From positions 434,001 through 498,000 of the forward strand of contig JAXLUM010000001.1 in the NCBI GenBank assembly GCA_046329515.1: 64,000 nt of DNA. Reading direction: 5' to 3'. The position numbers and the translations under genes were made by a program. Below are positions 17,851 through 27,502 of the stretch, one piece after another. The notes beneath the pieces were generated by a model, which ran no database searches, was not told the DNA's origin, and was given only the letters and a program-made list of their open reading frames with translations. Numbering within the stretch: the stretch's first letter is position 1; every line of letters starts with the position of its first letter. This stretch comes from Bog-950 sp046329515. GTDB taxonomy: Bacteria; Bacteroidota; Bacteroidia; Chitinophagales; LD1.

Positions 17851-20800
17851 TGCTACTGGTTCTACCGGAGCAACGGGCTCTACAGGAAGTACAGGTGCAA
17901 CGGGTAGTACGGGTTCAACCGGTGCTACAGGCGTGACTGGTGCAACAGGTGATACCGGCACTACCGGTTCTACTGGCGCAACGGGTGTAACTGGGGCTAC
18001 AGGCGTAACAGGAAGTACCGGCTCAACGGGTGCCACTGGTTCTACCGGCGCAACGGGCTCTACAGGAAGTACAGGTGCAACGGGTGCTACTGGTTCTACC
18101 GGAGCTACAGGCTCTACAGGAAATACAGGTGCAACGGGAGCTACAGGCGTGACTGGGGTAACAGGTGATACCGGGGCTACCGGTTCTACTGGAGTCACTG
18201 GTGTAACTGGAGCTACAGGCGCAACAGGAAGTACCGGCTCAACGGGTGCCACTGGTTCTACCGGAGCTACGGGCTCTACAGGAATTACAGGTGCAACGGG
18301 TAGTACTGGTTCAACCGGTGCTACAGGCGTGACAGGTGATACCGGCGCAACTGGTGCAACTGGAAGTACTGGCTCCACGGGTGCTACTGGTTCTACTGGA
18401 GCCACTGGTTCAACGGGCGCAACCGGAGCACAGGGTATTCAAGGCGTAACAGGTGCCACCGGCGCTACGGGTGTTGGTGTAACAGGTGCTACGGGCCCTA
18501 CAGGCCCGCTGGGAACTGCAGGTGGCGATTTACAGGGTACTTATCCTAATCCTTTAGTAGACGGTATATTAGGAGATTCTATAATAGGTACGCCAAATGC
18601 CGGACAAACTTTAGTGTTTAATGGTACTTACTGGACCTTTAAAGATACTACTGCAGGTAATGATTGGCACTTAACCGGAAACATAGGTACTACTGCACCA
18701 ACCTCGGCTATAGCCACAGCTATTAATAATAACTTCTTAGGTACAACTGATAACAAGGATTTTGTATTAGCCGCTAACAGTACAGAGCGCATGCGCTTTA
18801 AAGGGCAAAACTATGCGCTGGGCATTGGTGAAGTAGTTCCTACGTATGCCGTGGATTTAAGAATAAATCCGGATGCAGTGTTTCCGTGCGGAAGAAACGG
18901 TATAAGAATAAATACACCAACTGCTTCGGCTGCTTGTGATAATGGTTTATTCTGGGGGTATGATAATGGCGGTTCACCGGGAACGGGTGGAAGTTTCTGG
19001 AATTTAACCAGCAATAGCTACTTAGCGTTTGGTATTGGCAGCTTGCCATTAGGCGAGGTAGCCCGTATTACCCCTAACGGTATAGGTGTGTTTGTAACTA
19101 ACCCAACTACTGCTATTCATATCCGTCAAAACACCGGTTTACGCAACGGTATATTGGTTTCAAGTCCGCTACAACCTGTAGCTACTGACGGAACTTTCTT
19201 TGGATTAGATATTGCCAGCCCTAATGGTGCCGAAGCCTTGATTATGAATTACCAGGCTGCGCCGATAAGGTTTGGAACAAATAGCGGTGAACGAATGCGT
19301 ATTGCTGCCGATGGTCGCGTAGCTATTAATAATATAGGCCCGGCTGCATATCTGGATATTGAAGGCGACCTTGCCTTACGCGCCAAGCCGTTGAACTTAG
19401 TAAACGGCGCCAACAATAACGTAAATATCACTTCTGTTTTTTCTTCCTTCTACAGAGTTACAGGCCCTACGGCTAACTTTACTATAAGTGGTCTAAATGG
19501 TGGTGTTGACGGACGTATTGTAACTATATTTAATCCTACTGCTTATACCATGACCATTCAGAATGTTAGTGGCACTTCAGCAGCAGCTAACCAGTTAATG
19601 ACCGGAAACGGAAGCCTGGTAATGAACGATAGTTCTTCAGTAACCTTGCAGTACAGCAGTACCGACTCGAAGTGGATAGTAACGGGTTTTGCTAATGGTG
19701 ATTACGCTTCTACAAGCGGCCAGGATTGGTTATTGCTGGGTAATGCAGGTACCATTGATGGTACTAACTTTATAGGTACCACCGATAACGTTCCTTTCAA
19801 TATCAGGGTAAATAACCAGCGTGCAGGTAGAATAGATAACACTAACCTGAATACGAACATGGGTTACTTAAGCGCAAATATTACCTCCGGTGTAAATAAC
19901 TCGCAGTTCGGTGCTTATTCTTTAGGTTCCCTTGGTGCGGGCTCTACCGGTGGCTCTAATACTTCTGTGGGTGTTTATTCAATGGCTTATAATACTACCG
20001 GAAGTCAAAACGTTGCAGTTGGCGAATATGCCCTTAGTAGCAATACTACCGGCAATCTTAACGTTGTTATGGGTGCCGGAGCAATGGATCAGGCGTCAGC
20101 CAGTATAGGTAACGTGGCCGCAGGTTTCTGGGCGCTGCGTGGTGCTGCGGGTGCAAGCAGCCAGTATAACGTGGCGCTTGGTTTTGCCAGTGCCTATAGC
20201 ATGGCAACCGGTACACGTAACGTAGCTATTGGTTTACACTCATTATATTCAAATACAACCGGAAGTTACAACGTTGCCATAGGCGATTCATCGTTGTATA
20301 ACTATAACAACGTTGCCTATATGAATACAGCTGTTGGTCATGCCAGCCTTTACGCATCAACCACCGGCATAGCCAATACAGCGATAGGTTCTTATGCTTT
20401 AACAGCCAATACTACCGGCGGAAATAACACTGCCGTAGGTAATGCCGCATTACAGTATCCGCAAACCATGATTAACAACACTGCGGTTGGTAATGGCGCT
20501 ATGCAAAACGGCAAACTGGTAACGGCTTCAACCGCGCTTGGTTCGGAAGTAATGCAGTTTGACAGCGTAGGAGATATGAACGTAGCTGTAGGCTGGCGTG
20601 CTATGCGCAATAGCAAATGGGCTTTTGAAAACGTGGCAGTTGGTGTGGGTGCTATGGAAAACTCGCCAACAGTACGATACAATACCGGTGTTGGTCGGTT
20701 TGCTTTGCAACAAATTAAAACTGATTTAAACACTGCTGTAGGTTACTCCGCAGGTTTATCTGCTGATTCATCTGTTGGCGCTGTTTATGTGGGAACACAG

Positions 20801-23590
20801 GCCGGCTACTATAACGAGGCTAATTTTAACATATGGATTGGTTACCAGGCAGGTGTTGGTAATACCAGTCCATTTAAAATTACCGGTAATGAAAATACCG
20901 GTATCGGTTTCCAAACGCAATACTATGCAACAACCTCGCGTAGCAACACTACTTTAGGCCATGGTGCTTTGTTTTACGGCTATCTCGGTAGCTATAATAC
21001 TGCTATCGGTGTTCGCTCACTGCATGGTACCAGCTCAGGTGTTTTGGGCAGTTACAATATATCAATTGGCGACAGTGCCCAGTTTAATAATTCCTTTGGC
21101 AACCACGTGTTGGCTATCGGTAATTATGCTCAGTTCTCCGCTACCAGCGTATCGGATAACATAGTTATAGGAGACAGCGCTCTTTATCTTAACACTACCA
21201 GCGAAAATACGGGTATTGGCCATCGCGCAGGTCGTAATACCTCCAGTGGTTTCCGTAACTTCTATATTGGTAACGATGCCGGTTACTACAACACCACCGG
21301 GTCTTATAACTTCTTTATAGGCGCTTACGCAGGCCAAAACAATACCACTGCAAGCGATAACTTTGCTATGGGCCGTGGGGCGTTGCAACAGAACCAAATC
21401 GGTTACGGCAATATGGCCATTGGCCGCCTGGCAGGGCAATATGCAAAAGCCAGTTATGCAACCTTTATAGGTAACTATGCCGGTACGTATGATTCTTTAG
21501 GAAACTATGATTTGGGTATAGGTTATGGAGCCTTATACCATGGCGGCGGTGGCGATAATACAATTGTAGGTACATATTCAGGTTACAATATTACTACCGG
21601 GTATTATAACAACTCACATGGCTATTTAGCTTTGTATTACGATACCAGCGGTGTTGGTAACAATGCTTTTGGTACGGGTGCCTTACAAAATAACACTAAT
21701 GGTAGTTGGAACAACGCATTTGGCCATGTAGCCTTAGTAAATAATACTATAGGTGCTGAAAACGTTGCCATTGGCGGAAGCAGTTTATATTTTAATACAA
21801 GCGGAAGCTGGAACGTGGCGATAGGTGATGAAGCCGCTGAAGGCAATACTACGGCTGTAGGCGTAACCGCTATCGGTACCCGTGCTTTGTTCAGCAACAA
21901 CGCCAGTTATGTTGTAGCAATTGGTGATTCTGCATTGTATCGTAACACCACTGGTACATCAAACGTTGCAGTGGGAGCCAAGGCCTTATTAGCCAATACA
22001 ACCAGTAGCAACAACACGGCCATTGGTGATAGCGCTTTATACAGCAATACTGTAAACTGGTGGAACACTGCTGTGGGCGCTTCTGCATTGCGCAACAACA
22101 CGGCCTACAGCAACGTTGCAGTTGGTTACGATGCGCTTTATCAAAACACCAGCGGTAACCGTAATACTGCCATTGGTACAGATGCGATGCACTTTAACAC
22201 CACTGGTGTTGAAAATACCAACGTTGGTTACTTTTCCGGTTATGGCAATACCAATGGCCATTATAATGCCATGGTGGGTGCCTTTACCGGTTACTTAATG
22301 ACCACCGGTACACAAAACGCCGCTTTAGGTTACCAGGCCTTAAGAGGCGCAGCAGCGGGCGGTGCCAGCGCATCATTCAACGTAGCTTTAGGTTTTAATG
22401 CCTTATCGCTGGTAACTTCAGCCAGTCAAAACGTGGGTATTGGCCATTATGCCTTGTATCAAACCACCACAGGTATACGCAACATAGCTATAGGTGCGGG
22501 TACTATGGACCAACTAACTGTAGGCCAGCGTAACATTGGTATAGGTGCTTATGCCAACCGTTGGTTAGTTAATGGCGATAACAACATTGCTATAGGCCAC
22601 CAGGCTTTATATTTAAATGCTAGCGCTAAGCAAAATATAGCTATAGGCGATTCGGCCTTGTATAGCTTTAATCCGGCATCTAACACTGAATATTACAACG
22701 TTGCAGTAGGTTATGCTTCGCAGACGGCATCTACTGCAGGCGCTTATAACAGCTCTTTGGGTGCTCTATCAATGCCTGCAATCGGCATTGGCTCTTATAA
22801 TACTGCTACCGGTTATGCTTCTTTGCGTAATGCAGCCGGCGCTTACTATAACACCAGCAGCGGTTATACTTCACTTTACAACCTAACAAACGGTGTAGGT
22901 AATACTTCGGTTGGTATGTATGCAGGTTATAGCCTTACCACTGAAGACTACAACGCAAACCTTGGTTATAGCGCAGGCGATAATTATGGCATTTCGTATG
23001 GCTCGTTTGTGGGCGCCTTTGCCTATCCAAACGCTACCGGTTATACTAACATAGGGGGCTTTGGTTATAATGCGCGCCCTACCGCCAGCAACATGATTCG
23101 TATTGGTAACACAGCGGTTACCTCTATTAATGGCGCAGTAGCCTTTACCGTTGTTTCAGACGGACGCTTTAAAACCAATGTGGCAGAGGATGTGCATGGC
23201 CTTGACTTTATTATGAAACTACGCCCTGTAACCTATAACTATGATGTTAAAGGTATGGACCGCTTTATAGAAGGCGGTGAACGTAAGGATCATGATGGTA
23301 AGCCAATACCATATACAGCACAGGAATTGGCTTCTATTAAGCAAAAAGAGCAGGTTAAATACACCGGCTTTATAGCCCAGGAAGTGGAAGCAGTGGCTGA
23401 TTCAGTTGGTTACGACTTTAGCGGCGTAGATAAGCCGGATAATGAAAAAGACCCTTACGGCCTGCGTTACAGCGATTTTGTGGTGCCTTTAGTAAAAGCC
23501 GTGCAGGAACAGCAGAAAATGATTGAAGACCTGAAAAAGAAGATAGAAGTACAGCAAAAGGAAATAGACAACTTAAAGGGTAACCGTTAG
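17426..23590 (+). CDS. Giant fibre protein, C-terminal part: collagen-like, YadA-head repeats, S74 chaperone
   Basis: The open frame runs from 17426. Its first start-like codon is a GTG at 17933, inside collagen repeats, so neither is a true start. In order: Gly-X-Thr repeats to about 18500 (ending in dense GSTGSTGATG); a fibre transition GGDLQGTYPNPLVDG at about 18525; a tail-fibre-like beta region to about 19850; then roughly 45 repeats of 20-24 residues such as NTAIGSYALTANTTGGNN (19.9-23.08 kb), the left-handed beta-roll pattern of YadA-type heads. The C-terminus is an S74 intramolecular chaperone: SDGRFKTN with Ser codon 23156-23158 and Lys codon 23171-23173, LRPVTYNY, YTGFIAQEVE, and a final coiled coil. 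Autocleavage before that Ser would release ~144 residues. All parts are trimeric, and no membrane anchor or T9SS tail is visible. Confidence 0.85.
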   Translation, partial: PAQQGLLVNCAGVTGPTGDTGPQGAAGANGATGAQGPAGPTGATGNNGLNGATGATGDTGPQGPAGATGATGVGVTGPTGPTGAAGSNGLTGPTGPAGATGAGVTGPTGDTGPQGAAGANGATGPQGPAGPTGATGNNGLNGATGSTGATGSTGSTGATGSTGSTGATGVTGATGDTGTTGSTGATGVTGATGVTGSTGSTGATGSTGATGSTGSTGATGATGSTGATGSTGNTGATGATGVTGVTGDTGATGSTGVTGVTGATGATGSTGSTGATGSTGATGSTGITGATGSTGSTGATGVTGDTGATGATGSTGSTGATGSTGATGSTGATGAQGIQGVTGATGATGVGVTGATGPTGPLGTAGGDLQGTYPNPLVDGILGDSIIGTPNAGQTLVFNGTYWTFKDTTAGNDWHLTGNIGTTAPTSAIATAINNNFLGTTDNKDFVLAANSTERMRFKGQNYALGIGEVVPTYAVDLRINPDAVFPCGRNGIRINTPTASAACDNGLFWGYDNGGSPGTGGSFWNLTSNSYLAFGIGSLPLGEVARITPNGIGVFVTNPTTAIHIRQNTGLRNGILVSSPLQPVATDGTFFGLDIASPNGAEALIMNYQAAPIRFGTNSGERMRIAADGRVAINNIGPAAYLDIEGDLALRAKPLNLVNGANNNVNITSVFSSFYRVTGPTANFTISGLNGGVDGRIVTIFNPTAYTMTIQNVSGTSAAANQLMTGNGSLVMNDSSSVTLQYSSTDSKWIVTGFANGDYASTSGQDWLLLGNAGTIDGTNFIGTTDNVPFNIRVNNQRAGRIDNTNLNTNMGYLSANITSGVNNSQFGAYSLGSLGAGSTGGSNTSVGVYSMAYNTTGSQNVAVGEYALSSNTTGNLNVVMGAGAMDQASASIGNVAAGFWALRGAAGASSQYNVALGFASAYSMATGTRNVAIGLHSLYSNTTGSYNVAIGDSSLYNYNNVAYMNTAVGHASLYASTTGIANTAIGSYALTANTTGGNNTAVGNAALQYPQTMINNTAVGNGAMQNGKLVTASTALGSEVMQFDSVGDMNVAVGWRAMRNSKWAFENVAVGVGAMENSPTVRYNTGVGRFALQQIKTDLNTAVGYSAGLSADSSVGAVYVGTQAGYYNEANFNIWIGYQAGVGNTSPFKITGNENTGIGFQTQYYATTSRSNTTLGHGALFYGYLGSYNTAIGVRSLHGTSSGVLGSYNISIGDSAQFNNSFGNHVLAIGNYAQFSATSVSDNIVIGDSALYLNTTSENTGIGHRAGRNTSSGFRNFYIGNDAGYYNTTGSYNFFIGAYAGQNNTTASDNFAMGRGALQQNQIGYGNMAIGRLAGQYAKASYATFIGNYAGTYDSLGNYDLGIGYGALYHGGGGDNTIVGTYSGYNITTGYYNNSHGYLALYYDTSGVGNNAFGTGALQNNTNGSWNNAFGHVALVNNTIGAENVAIGGSSLYFNTSGSWNVAIGDEAAEGNTTAVGVTAIGTRALFSNNASYVVAIGDSALYRNTTGTSNVAVGAKALLANTTSSNNTAIGDSALYSNTVNWWNTAVGASALRNNTAYSNVAVGYDALYQNTSGNRNTAIGTDAMHFNTTGVENTNVGYFSGYGNTNGHYNAMVGAFTGYLMTTGTQNAALGYQALRGAAAGGASASFNVALGFNALSLVTSASQNVGIGHYALYQTTTGIRNIAIGAGTMDQLTVGQRNIGIGAYANRWLVNGDNNIAIGHQALYLNASAKQNIAIGDSALYSFNPASNTEYYNVAVGYASQTASTAGAYNSSLGALSMPAIGIGSYNTATGYASLRNAAGAYYNTSSGYTSLYNLTNGVGNTSVGMYAGYSLTTEDYNANLGYSAGDNYGISYGSFVGAFAYPNATGYTNIGGFGYNARPTASNMIRIGNTAVTSINGAVAFTVVSDGRFKTNVAEDVHGLDFIMKLRPVTYNYDVKGMDRFIEGGERKDHDGKPIPYTAQELASIKQKEQVKYTGFIAQEVEAVADSVGYDFSGVDKPDNEKDPYGLRYSDFVVPLVKAVQEQQKMIEDLKKKIEVQQKEIDNLKGNR
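19890..23085 (+). repeat. YadA-head-type repeat array (coding)
   Basis: About 45 degenerate repeats of 60-72 bases encode a pattern like N-x-A-x-G-x-x-A-L-x-x-N-T-T-G. Isoleucine or valine precedes the Gly in most copies (AIG, AVG). The copies differ enough in DNA that the frame is clean, unlike the collagen region. Confidence 0.8.
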
Positions 23591-23614
23591 GCGAAATTTT
23601 CTTAAGAAATTGAG

Positions 23615-23644
23615 AACCCCGGAGGCCATTCCGGGGTTTTTTTA
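23615..23644 (+). terminator. Rho-independent terminator of the fibre gene
   Basis: AACCCCGG (23615-23622) pairs with CCGGGGTT (23631-23638) around an 8-base loop, followed by a T run. It starts 24 bases after the fibre stop codon, supporting 23590 as the true end of that transcription unit. Confidence 0.88.
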
Positions 23645-23711
23645 TTGACCCGTGGTAGGAAAAACCACTATGGCGGTTATATTTACATTCCTCTAAAAAC
23701 CCTGAATAGAA

Positions 23712-25502
23712 ATGAAAGATTTCGCACGCCTTTTTGACACCATTTATTACCAGCAGGCAAAGTTTAAACAGCCGGATGCATTTGCCGTTAAAGAGAACGG
23801 GAGTTGGAACCGCTACTCTACCGATGAAATTATTGATAAAGCGAACAAGGTTAGTTTGGCTTTATTAAAACTGGGAGTAACGCAAGAGGATAAGATTGCC
23901 ATTATAAGTAACAACCGCCCGGAGTGGAATATGGTTGACATTGGCATTTTGCAAATTGGTGCGGTAAACGTTCCTGTTTATCCTACCATAAGCGAAGGGG
24001 AATACAAATTTATTTTTAATGATGCCGAAATAAAATATGCCTTTGTAAGCGATGCTAAATTATTCGCGAAAATAAATGCGATAAAGGACCAGGTTCCTTC
24101 TTTAAAAGGTATTTACAGTTTTGATATGGTGAAGGACTGTAAGAACTTTAGCGAGTTTTTAACGCTGGCAGAAGGAGGAAATATGGCACAGGTAGAAGAG
24201 TTGAAGAACAGAATAAAAGAGGAAGCGCTTGCAACTATTATTTACACATCGGGCACCACGGGTAACCCCAAAGGTGTTATGCTCTCTCACCATAACGTGG
24301 TTAGCAATATTAAATCGGTAATGGATATTCTGCCGCTTAACGAAACCAAGCGCGTATTAAGCTTTTTACCATTATGCCACATTTTTGAACGGATGGTGGT
24401 TTATGTATATATGGTTACAGGCGTTTCTGTTTACTATGCCGAAAGCATGGAAACAATAGCCGATAACCTGAAAGAAGTTAAGCCTAACTTTTTTACCACA
24501 GTGCCAAGATTGTTGGAGAAGGTTTACATCAAACTTGAATCGGCAGGAAATGCCCTTGAGGGTTGGAAGAAAAACTTATATGCCAATGCGCTGGACTTTG
24601 CCAAGAACTTTGATTTGGAAAAGAACTATGGCATGATGGATAATATTAAGAGGGCATTGTATGACCGCTTGATATATAAAAAGTGGCGCGAAGCGCTTGG
24701 CGGCAACTGCGAAGGTATTTGTACCGGAGCAGCAGCTTTAAACCCGCTTTTGGGCAGGGTGTTTACCTGTGCCGGCATACCTATAATTGAAGGCTACGGC
24801 CAAACAGAATCAAGCCCGGTAATTTCAGTTAACTCTTTTGACCTTGCGAAGTTGAAAATGGGAACAGTGGGAATGGTTATTAAGGACGTAGAAGTAAAGC
24901 TTGACCACCGCGACGGAATGGCGGATGATGAAGGTGAAATTTGGTGCAAAGGACCTAATGTAATGGTAGGCTACTATAAGCGCCCCGATTTAACAGCGGA
25001 AACAGTGATGGGCGGATGGCTTAAAACAGGTGATGTTGGACGTTGGGTTGAATACCGTGGCAATAAATACCTGAAGATTACCGACAGGGTTAAGGAGTTA
25101 TTTAAAACCTCTGGCGGTAAGTATATCGCGCCGCAGCAAATAGAGAACAAAATGAAGGAGATACCTTATGTGGAGCAGATAATGGCCGTAGGGGAAAACC
25201 GTAATTACGTTACCGCTTTAATTGTGCCTAACTTTTTGAATTTAACTGAATGGTGCACCAAAAACGGCGTAGTGGCAAGCAGCCCCGAAGAAATGGTGAA
25301 AAATGCTGATGTAATAAAACTGTTTAAGAACTATATAGAGGACAAAAACAAAAATTTCGGGCAGTGGGAAACCATTAAAAAGTTTGAACTGCTACCAAAA
25401 GAATGGAGTATTGAAGGCGGCGAACTTACGCCAACAATGAAAGTAAAGCGTAAAGTGGTGAATGAGAAGTATAAAGAGGCAATTGAAAAACTTTATTCTT
25501 AA
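23712..25502 (+). CDS. Long-chain acyl-CoA synthetase (AMP-forming)
   Basis: A 596-residue ANL-family ligase. It activates a fatty acid with ATP to acyl-AMP and then to acyl-CoA. The P-loop-like motif IIYTSGTTGNPKGVML lies at about residues 177-192. The other core motifs are present: IIEGYGQTESSPV (A5), LKTGDVGRW with the ATP-ribose Asp (A7) and RVKELFKTSGGKYIAP (A8), plus a C-terminal lysine region TPTMKVKRK. Length and lack of a signal peptide fit cytoplasmic FadD15/ACSL-type enzymes. It is flanked by terminators on both sides (23615-23644 and 25513-25541), so it is a single-gene unit. With the two acyl-CoA dehydrogenases in this window it fits fatty-acid degradation. Confidence 0.93.
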   Translation: MKDFARLFDTIYYQQAKFKQPDAFAVKENGSWNRYSTDEIIDKANKVSLALLKLGVTQEDKIAIISNNRPEWNMVDIGILQIGAVNVPVYPTISEGEYKFIFNDAEIKYAFVSDAKLFAKINAIKDQVPSLKGIYSFDMVKDCKNFSEFLTLAEGGNMAQVEELKNRIKEEALATIIYTSGTTGNPKGVMLSHHNVVSNIKSVMDILPLNETKRVLSFLPLCHIFERMVVYVYMVTGVSVYYAESMETIADNLKEVKPNFFTTVPRLLEKVYIKLESAGNALEGWKKNLYANALDFAKNFDLEKNYGMMDNIKRALYDRLIYKKWREALGGNCEGICTGAAALNPLLGRVFTCAGIPIIEGYGQTESSPVISVNSFDLAKLKMGTVGMVIKDVEVKLDHRDGMADDEGEIWCKGPNVMVGYYKRPDLTAETVMGGWLKTGDVGRWVEYRGNKYLKITDRVKELFKTSGGKYIAPQQIENKMKEIPYVEQIMAVGENRNYVTALIVPNFLNLTEWCTKNGVVASSPEEMVKNADVIKLFKNYIEDKNKNFGQWETIKKFELLPKEWSIEGGELTPTMKVKRKVVNEKYKEAIEKLYS

Positions 25503-25512
25503 GAAAAGCTTA

Positions 25513-25541
25513 AAAAACTCCCGAAAAACGGGAGTTTTTTA
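25513..25541 (+). terminator. Rho-independent terminator of the acyl-CoA synthetase gene
   Basis: A 10-bp stem AAAACTCCCG/CGGGAGTTTT with a loop of five A's and a T tract, 10 bases after the stop at 25502. Confidence 0.9.
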
Positions 25542-25601
25542 TTTTAATAAGTGTATGAAGGCCGTTGATTAAATATTATATTTATACGAAGAGCAGGAGT
25601 A

Positions 25602-27425
25602 ATGGCAGCAGGCGACACGATCGAAAAGCTGAAAAGAAAAACGCGCAGTGGTTCTGCTGAGGACCGGCTTGAAGCGCAGTTAGAGCTGGCCGTACTCTAT
25701 AATCAGCAAAAGCGGAAAGAGGCTTTTGCTATGGCCGCAGATGTGTTGGAAAAGGCCATCAAATCCGATAACAAGAACTTTATTGCCCGGGCGCATCTTC
25801 AATTGGCTATTTACTTTTGCCGCACGCAAACAAACAGCTTCTCCTCATTAAACCATTGCAGTAAGGCATTGAGTATGCGCGAGCACTTTACGCTTAGGCG
25901 CGAAGTAGCCGAGATATTTAAAACTGTTGGCGTAAATTATTACTACCTGGGCGAAATGCAAAAGGCGCAGGAGAGCTACAAGAATGCCCTGGAGATACTG
26001 TTGGGGATATCGAAAAAAACAGATTTTGAAATAAAGGATATAGCCGATATATACTATAACCTGGCCATTTTAAACAGGAGCGCCGAAAGCCTTCACCTAC
26101 GCAAAGAATACCTTGAGCAGGCGCAGAATTTTTACGAACAGATTGGTTATGAGAATGGGGTGGCCCGTTGTTATGACGGTATGGGGGTTTATTACTTCTA
26201 CCTTAAAAACAAAAGAGAATCTTTCGGGTATTTGCAGAAGGCGCTGGATATGATGGAGGCCCTTAAGGATGCGGATGGTATAAACCTTGTTTGCAACAAC
26301 ATAGGCACGCTTAAAATACAGCAGGGCGATTACGAAGAAGGATTCAAATTTCTTTTTCGCAGCCTGGAAATGCGGAAAAAGTCAGGCAACAAAATTTCTA
26401 CCGCAATATGTTACATCAACATCGGTAATGCTTACATCCAACAAAAGAAGTATAAAGACGCGTTGCGGAATTTGACCGAGGCGGAGAAAATTTTGCGACT
26501 TGCTAAAAGCAAGGTTGAGTTAAGTTCTGCTATTTTTTCGCTGGCTTCCTGTTACAGGGCCGTAGGAGATTATAAGAAGGCATGCGCCTACCAGGAGGAA
26601 TACATTAACCTGCGCGAAGAACTGCATAATTACGAATTAGAAAAGGCGTACGATGATACCAGCGCGCGCTTTAGTATGGAAATTACTGAAAAGGATGCCT
26701 TAATAGATAGACTACAGAATTTTGAGATAGCTAACTATATACACCGGCTTGAGATGTCTAACGACGAGCTGCGGCAATTTGCCCATGCAGCCTCGCATGA
26801 TTTAAAGGAGCCGCTGCGCACTATTACCAGTTTTGTGAATCTTTTAGAGAAGCATTGCGAGCAGAAGATTGATGCAACGGGCAGAGAGTACTTGAACTAC
26901 ATAGTTTCAGCTACAAAAAGACTGGATTTATTAGTGAAGGATATACTTGACCTTAGCAAGGTTAACCGCGATGAATTTGAACCGCAGGAAGTGGATTTGA
27001 ATGAAACACTGAAGCAGGTTGTAAAGGATTTGGGAAAAGAAATAGCGGAAAAGAAAGCCAAAATAAAAGTTGGTAAACTGCCCCTGGTTATGGCCGACCC
27101 CTTGCAGATGTTTCAGTTGTTTTTGAATTTATTGAGCAATGCAATTAAGTACAATGAAAGTGCCGCTCCTACAGTTTCTGTTAAAGCAAGCAAAAGTAAA
27201 GGCGCTTACACTATTGCTGTATCTGATAACGGCATAGGCATACCTGAAGAATACCAGGATAAGGTTTTTGAAATTTTTCAACGATTGCACCCGCGTGAAA
27301 AATATAGCGGTACCGGAATAGGCCTAACGCTATGCAAGCGGATAGTGGAAAGGCACAAGGGTAAAATATGGTTCGAAAGAAACTACCCGAAGGGCTCTGT
27401 TTTTTATGTTACCCTACCCTCATAG
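25602..27425 (+). CDS. Cytoplasmic TPR-sensor histidine kinase
   Basis: A 607-residue kinase without a signal peptide or membrane helices. Residues ~20-340 are a TPR array, visible as repeated AxxxYxxALEILL, ARCYDGMGVYYFYL and AICYINIGNAYIQ helices. A short coiled linker (ITEKDALIDRLQNFEIANY) leads to a HisKA domain with phospho-acceptor His399 in ASHDLKEPLRT. The ATPase domain has the N-box near Asn513 (NLLSNAIKYN), SDNGIGIP (G1), FEIFQRLH (F-box) and GTGIGLTLCK (G2). The TPRs should sense a protein or peptide partner. No response regulator is adjacent, so it is an orphan kinase. The AGGAG at 25595 lies well placed before the ATG at 25602, a rarely clear Shine-Dalgarno for this genome. Confidence 0.92.
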   Translation: MAAGDTIEKLKRKTRSGSAEDRLEAQLELAVLYNQQKRKEAFAMAADVLEKAIKSDNKNFIARAHLQLAIYFCRTQTNSFSSLNHCSKALSMREHFTLRREVAEIFKTVGVNYYYLGEMQKAQESYKNALEILLGISKKTDFEIKDIADIYYNLAILNRSAESLHLRKEYLEQAQNFYEQIGYENGVARCYDGMGVYYFYLKNKRESFGYLQKALDMMEALKDADGINLVCNNIGTLKIQQGDYEEGFKFLFRSLEMRKKSGNKISTAICYINIGNAYIQQKKYKDALRNLTEAEKILRLAKSKVELSSAIFSLASCYRAVGDYKKACAYQEEYINLREELHNYELEKAYDDTSARFSMEITEKDALIDRLQNFEIANYIHRLEMSNDELRQFAHAASHDLKEPLRTITSFVNLLEKHCEQKIDATGREYLNYIVSATKRLDLLVKDILDLSKVNRDEFEPQEVDLNETLKQVVKDLGKEIAEKKAKIKVGKLPLVMADPLQMFQLFLNLLSNAIKYNESAAPTVSVKASKSKGAYTIAVSDNGIGIPEEYQDKVFEIFQRLHPREKYSGTGIGLTLCKRIVERHKGKIWFERNYPKGSVFYVTLPS

Positions 27426-27502
27426 GTAACTATAGTACTAATCATGCGCTTTTATGATGCACATCAGTGGAGATATTTTCGCCCTTTACCATTTTCGGTA
27501 TT

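Noticed and set aside
17933..17935. GTG as start codon of the C-terminal half of the fibre gene
   Set aside because: It lies inside a collagen repeat, and the same frame is open back to 17426 with identical repeat sequence. It is a by-product of the frame break, not a start site.
17608..18405. Long minus-strand open frame encoding Pro/Val/Ala repeats (APVAPVEP)
   Set aside because: It is the antisense reading of the Gly-X-Thr collagen codons. GGTGCAACC-type repeats give stop-free Pro-rich frames on the other strand, as in several other minus-strand frames between 11.9 and 18.4 kb. It has no signal, start context or independent repeat logic.
11990..18500. CRISPR-like repetitive array
   Set aside because: Repeats are coding, multiples of 9 bases with a Gly every third codon. 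There are no constant repeats with unique spacers and no cas genes.
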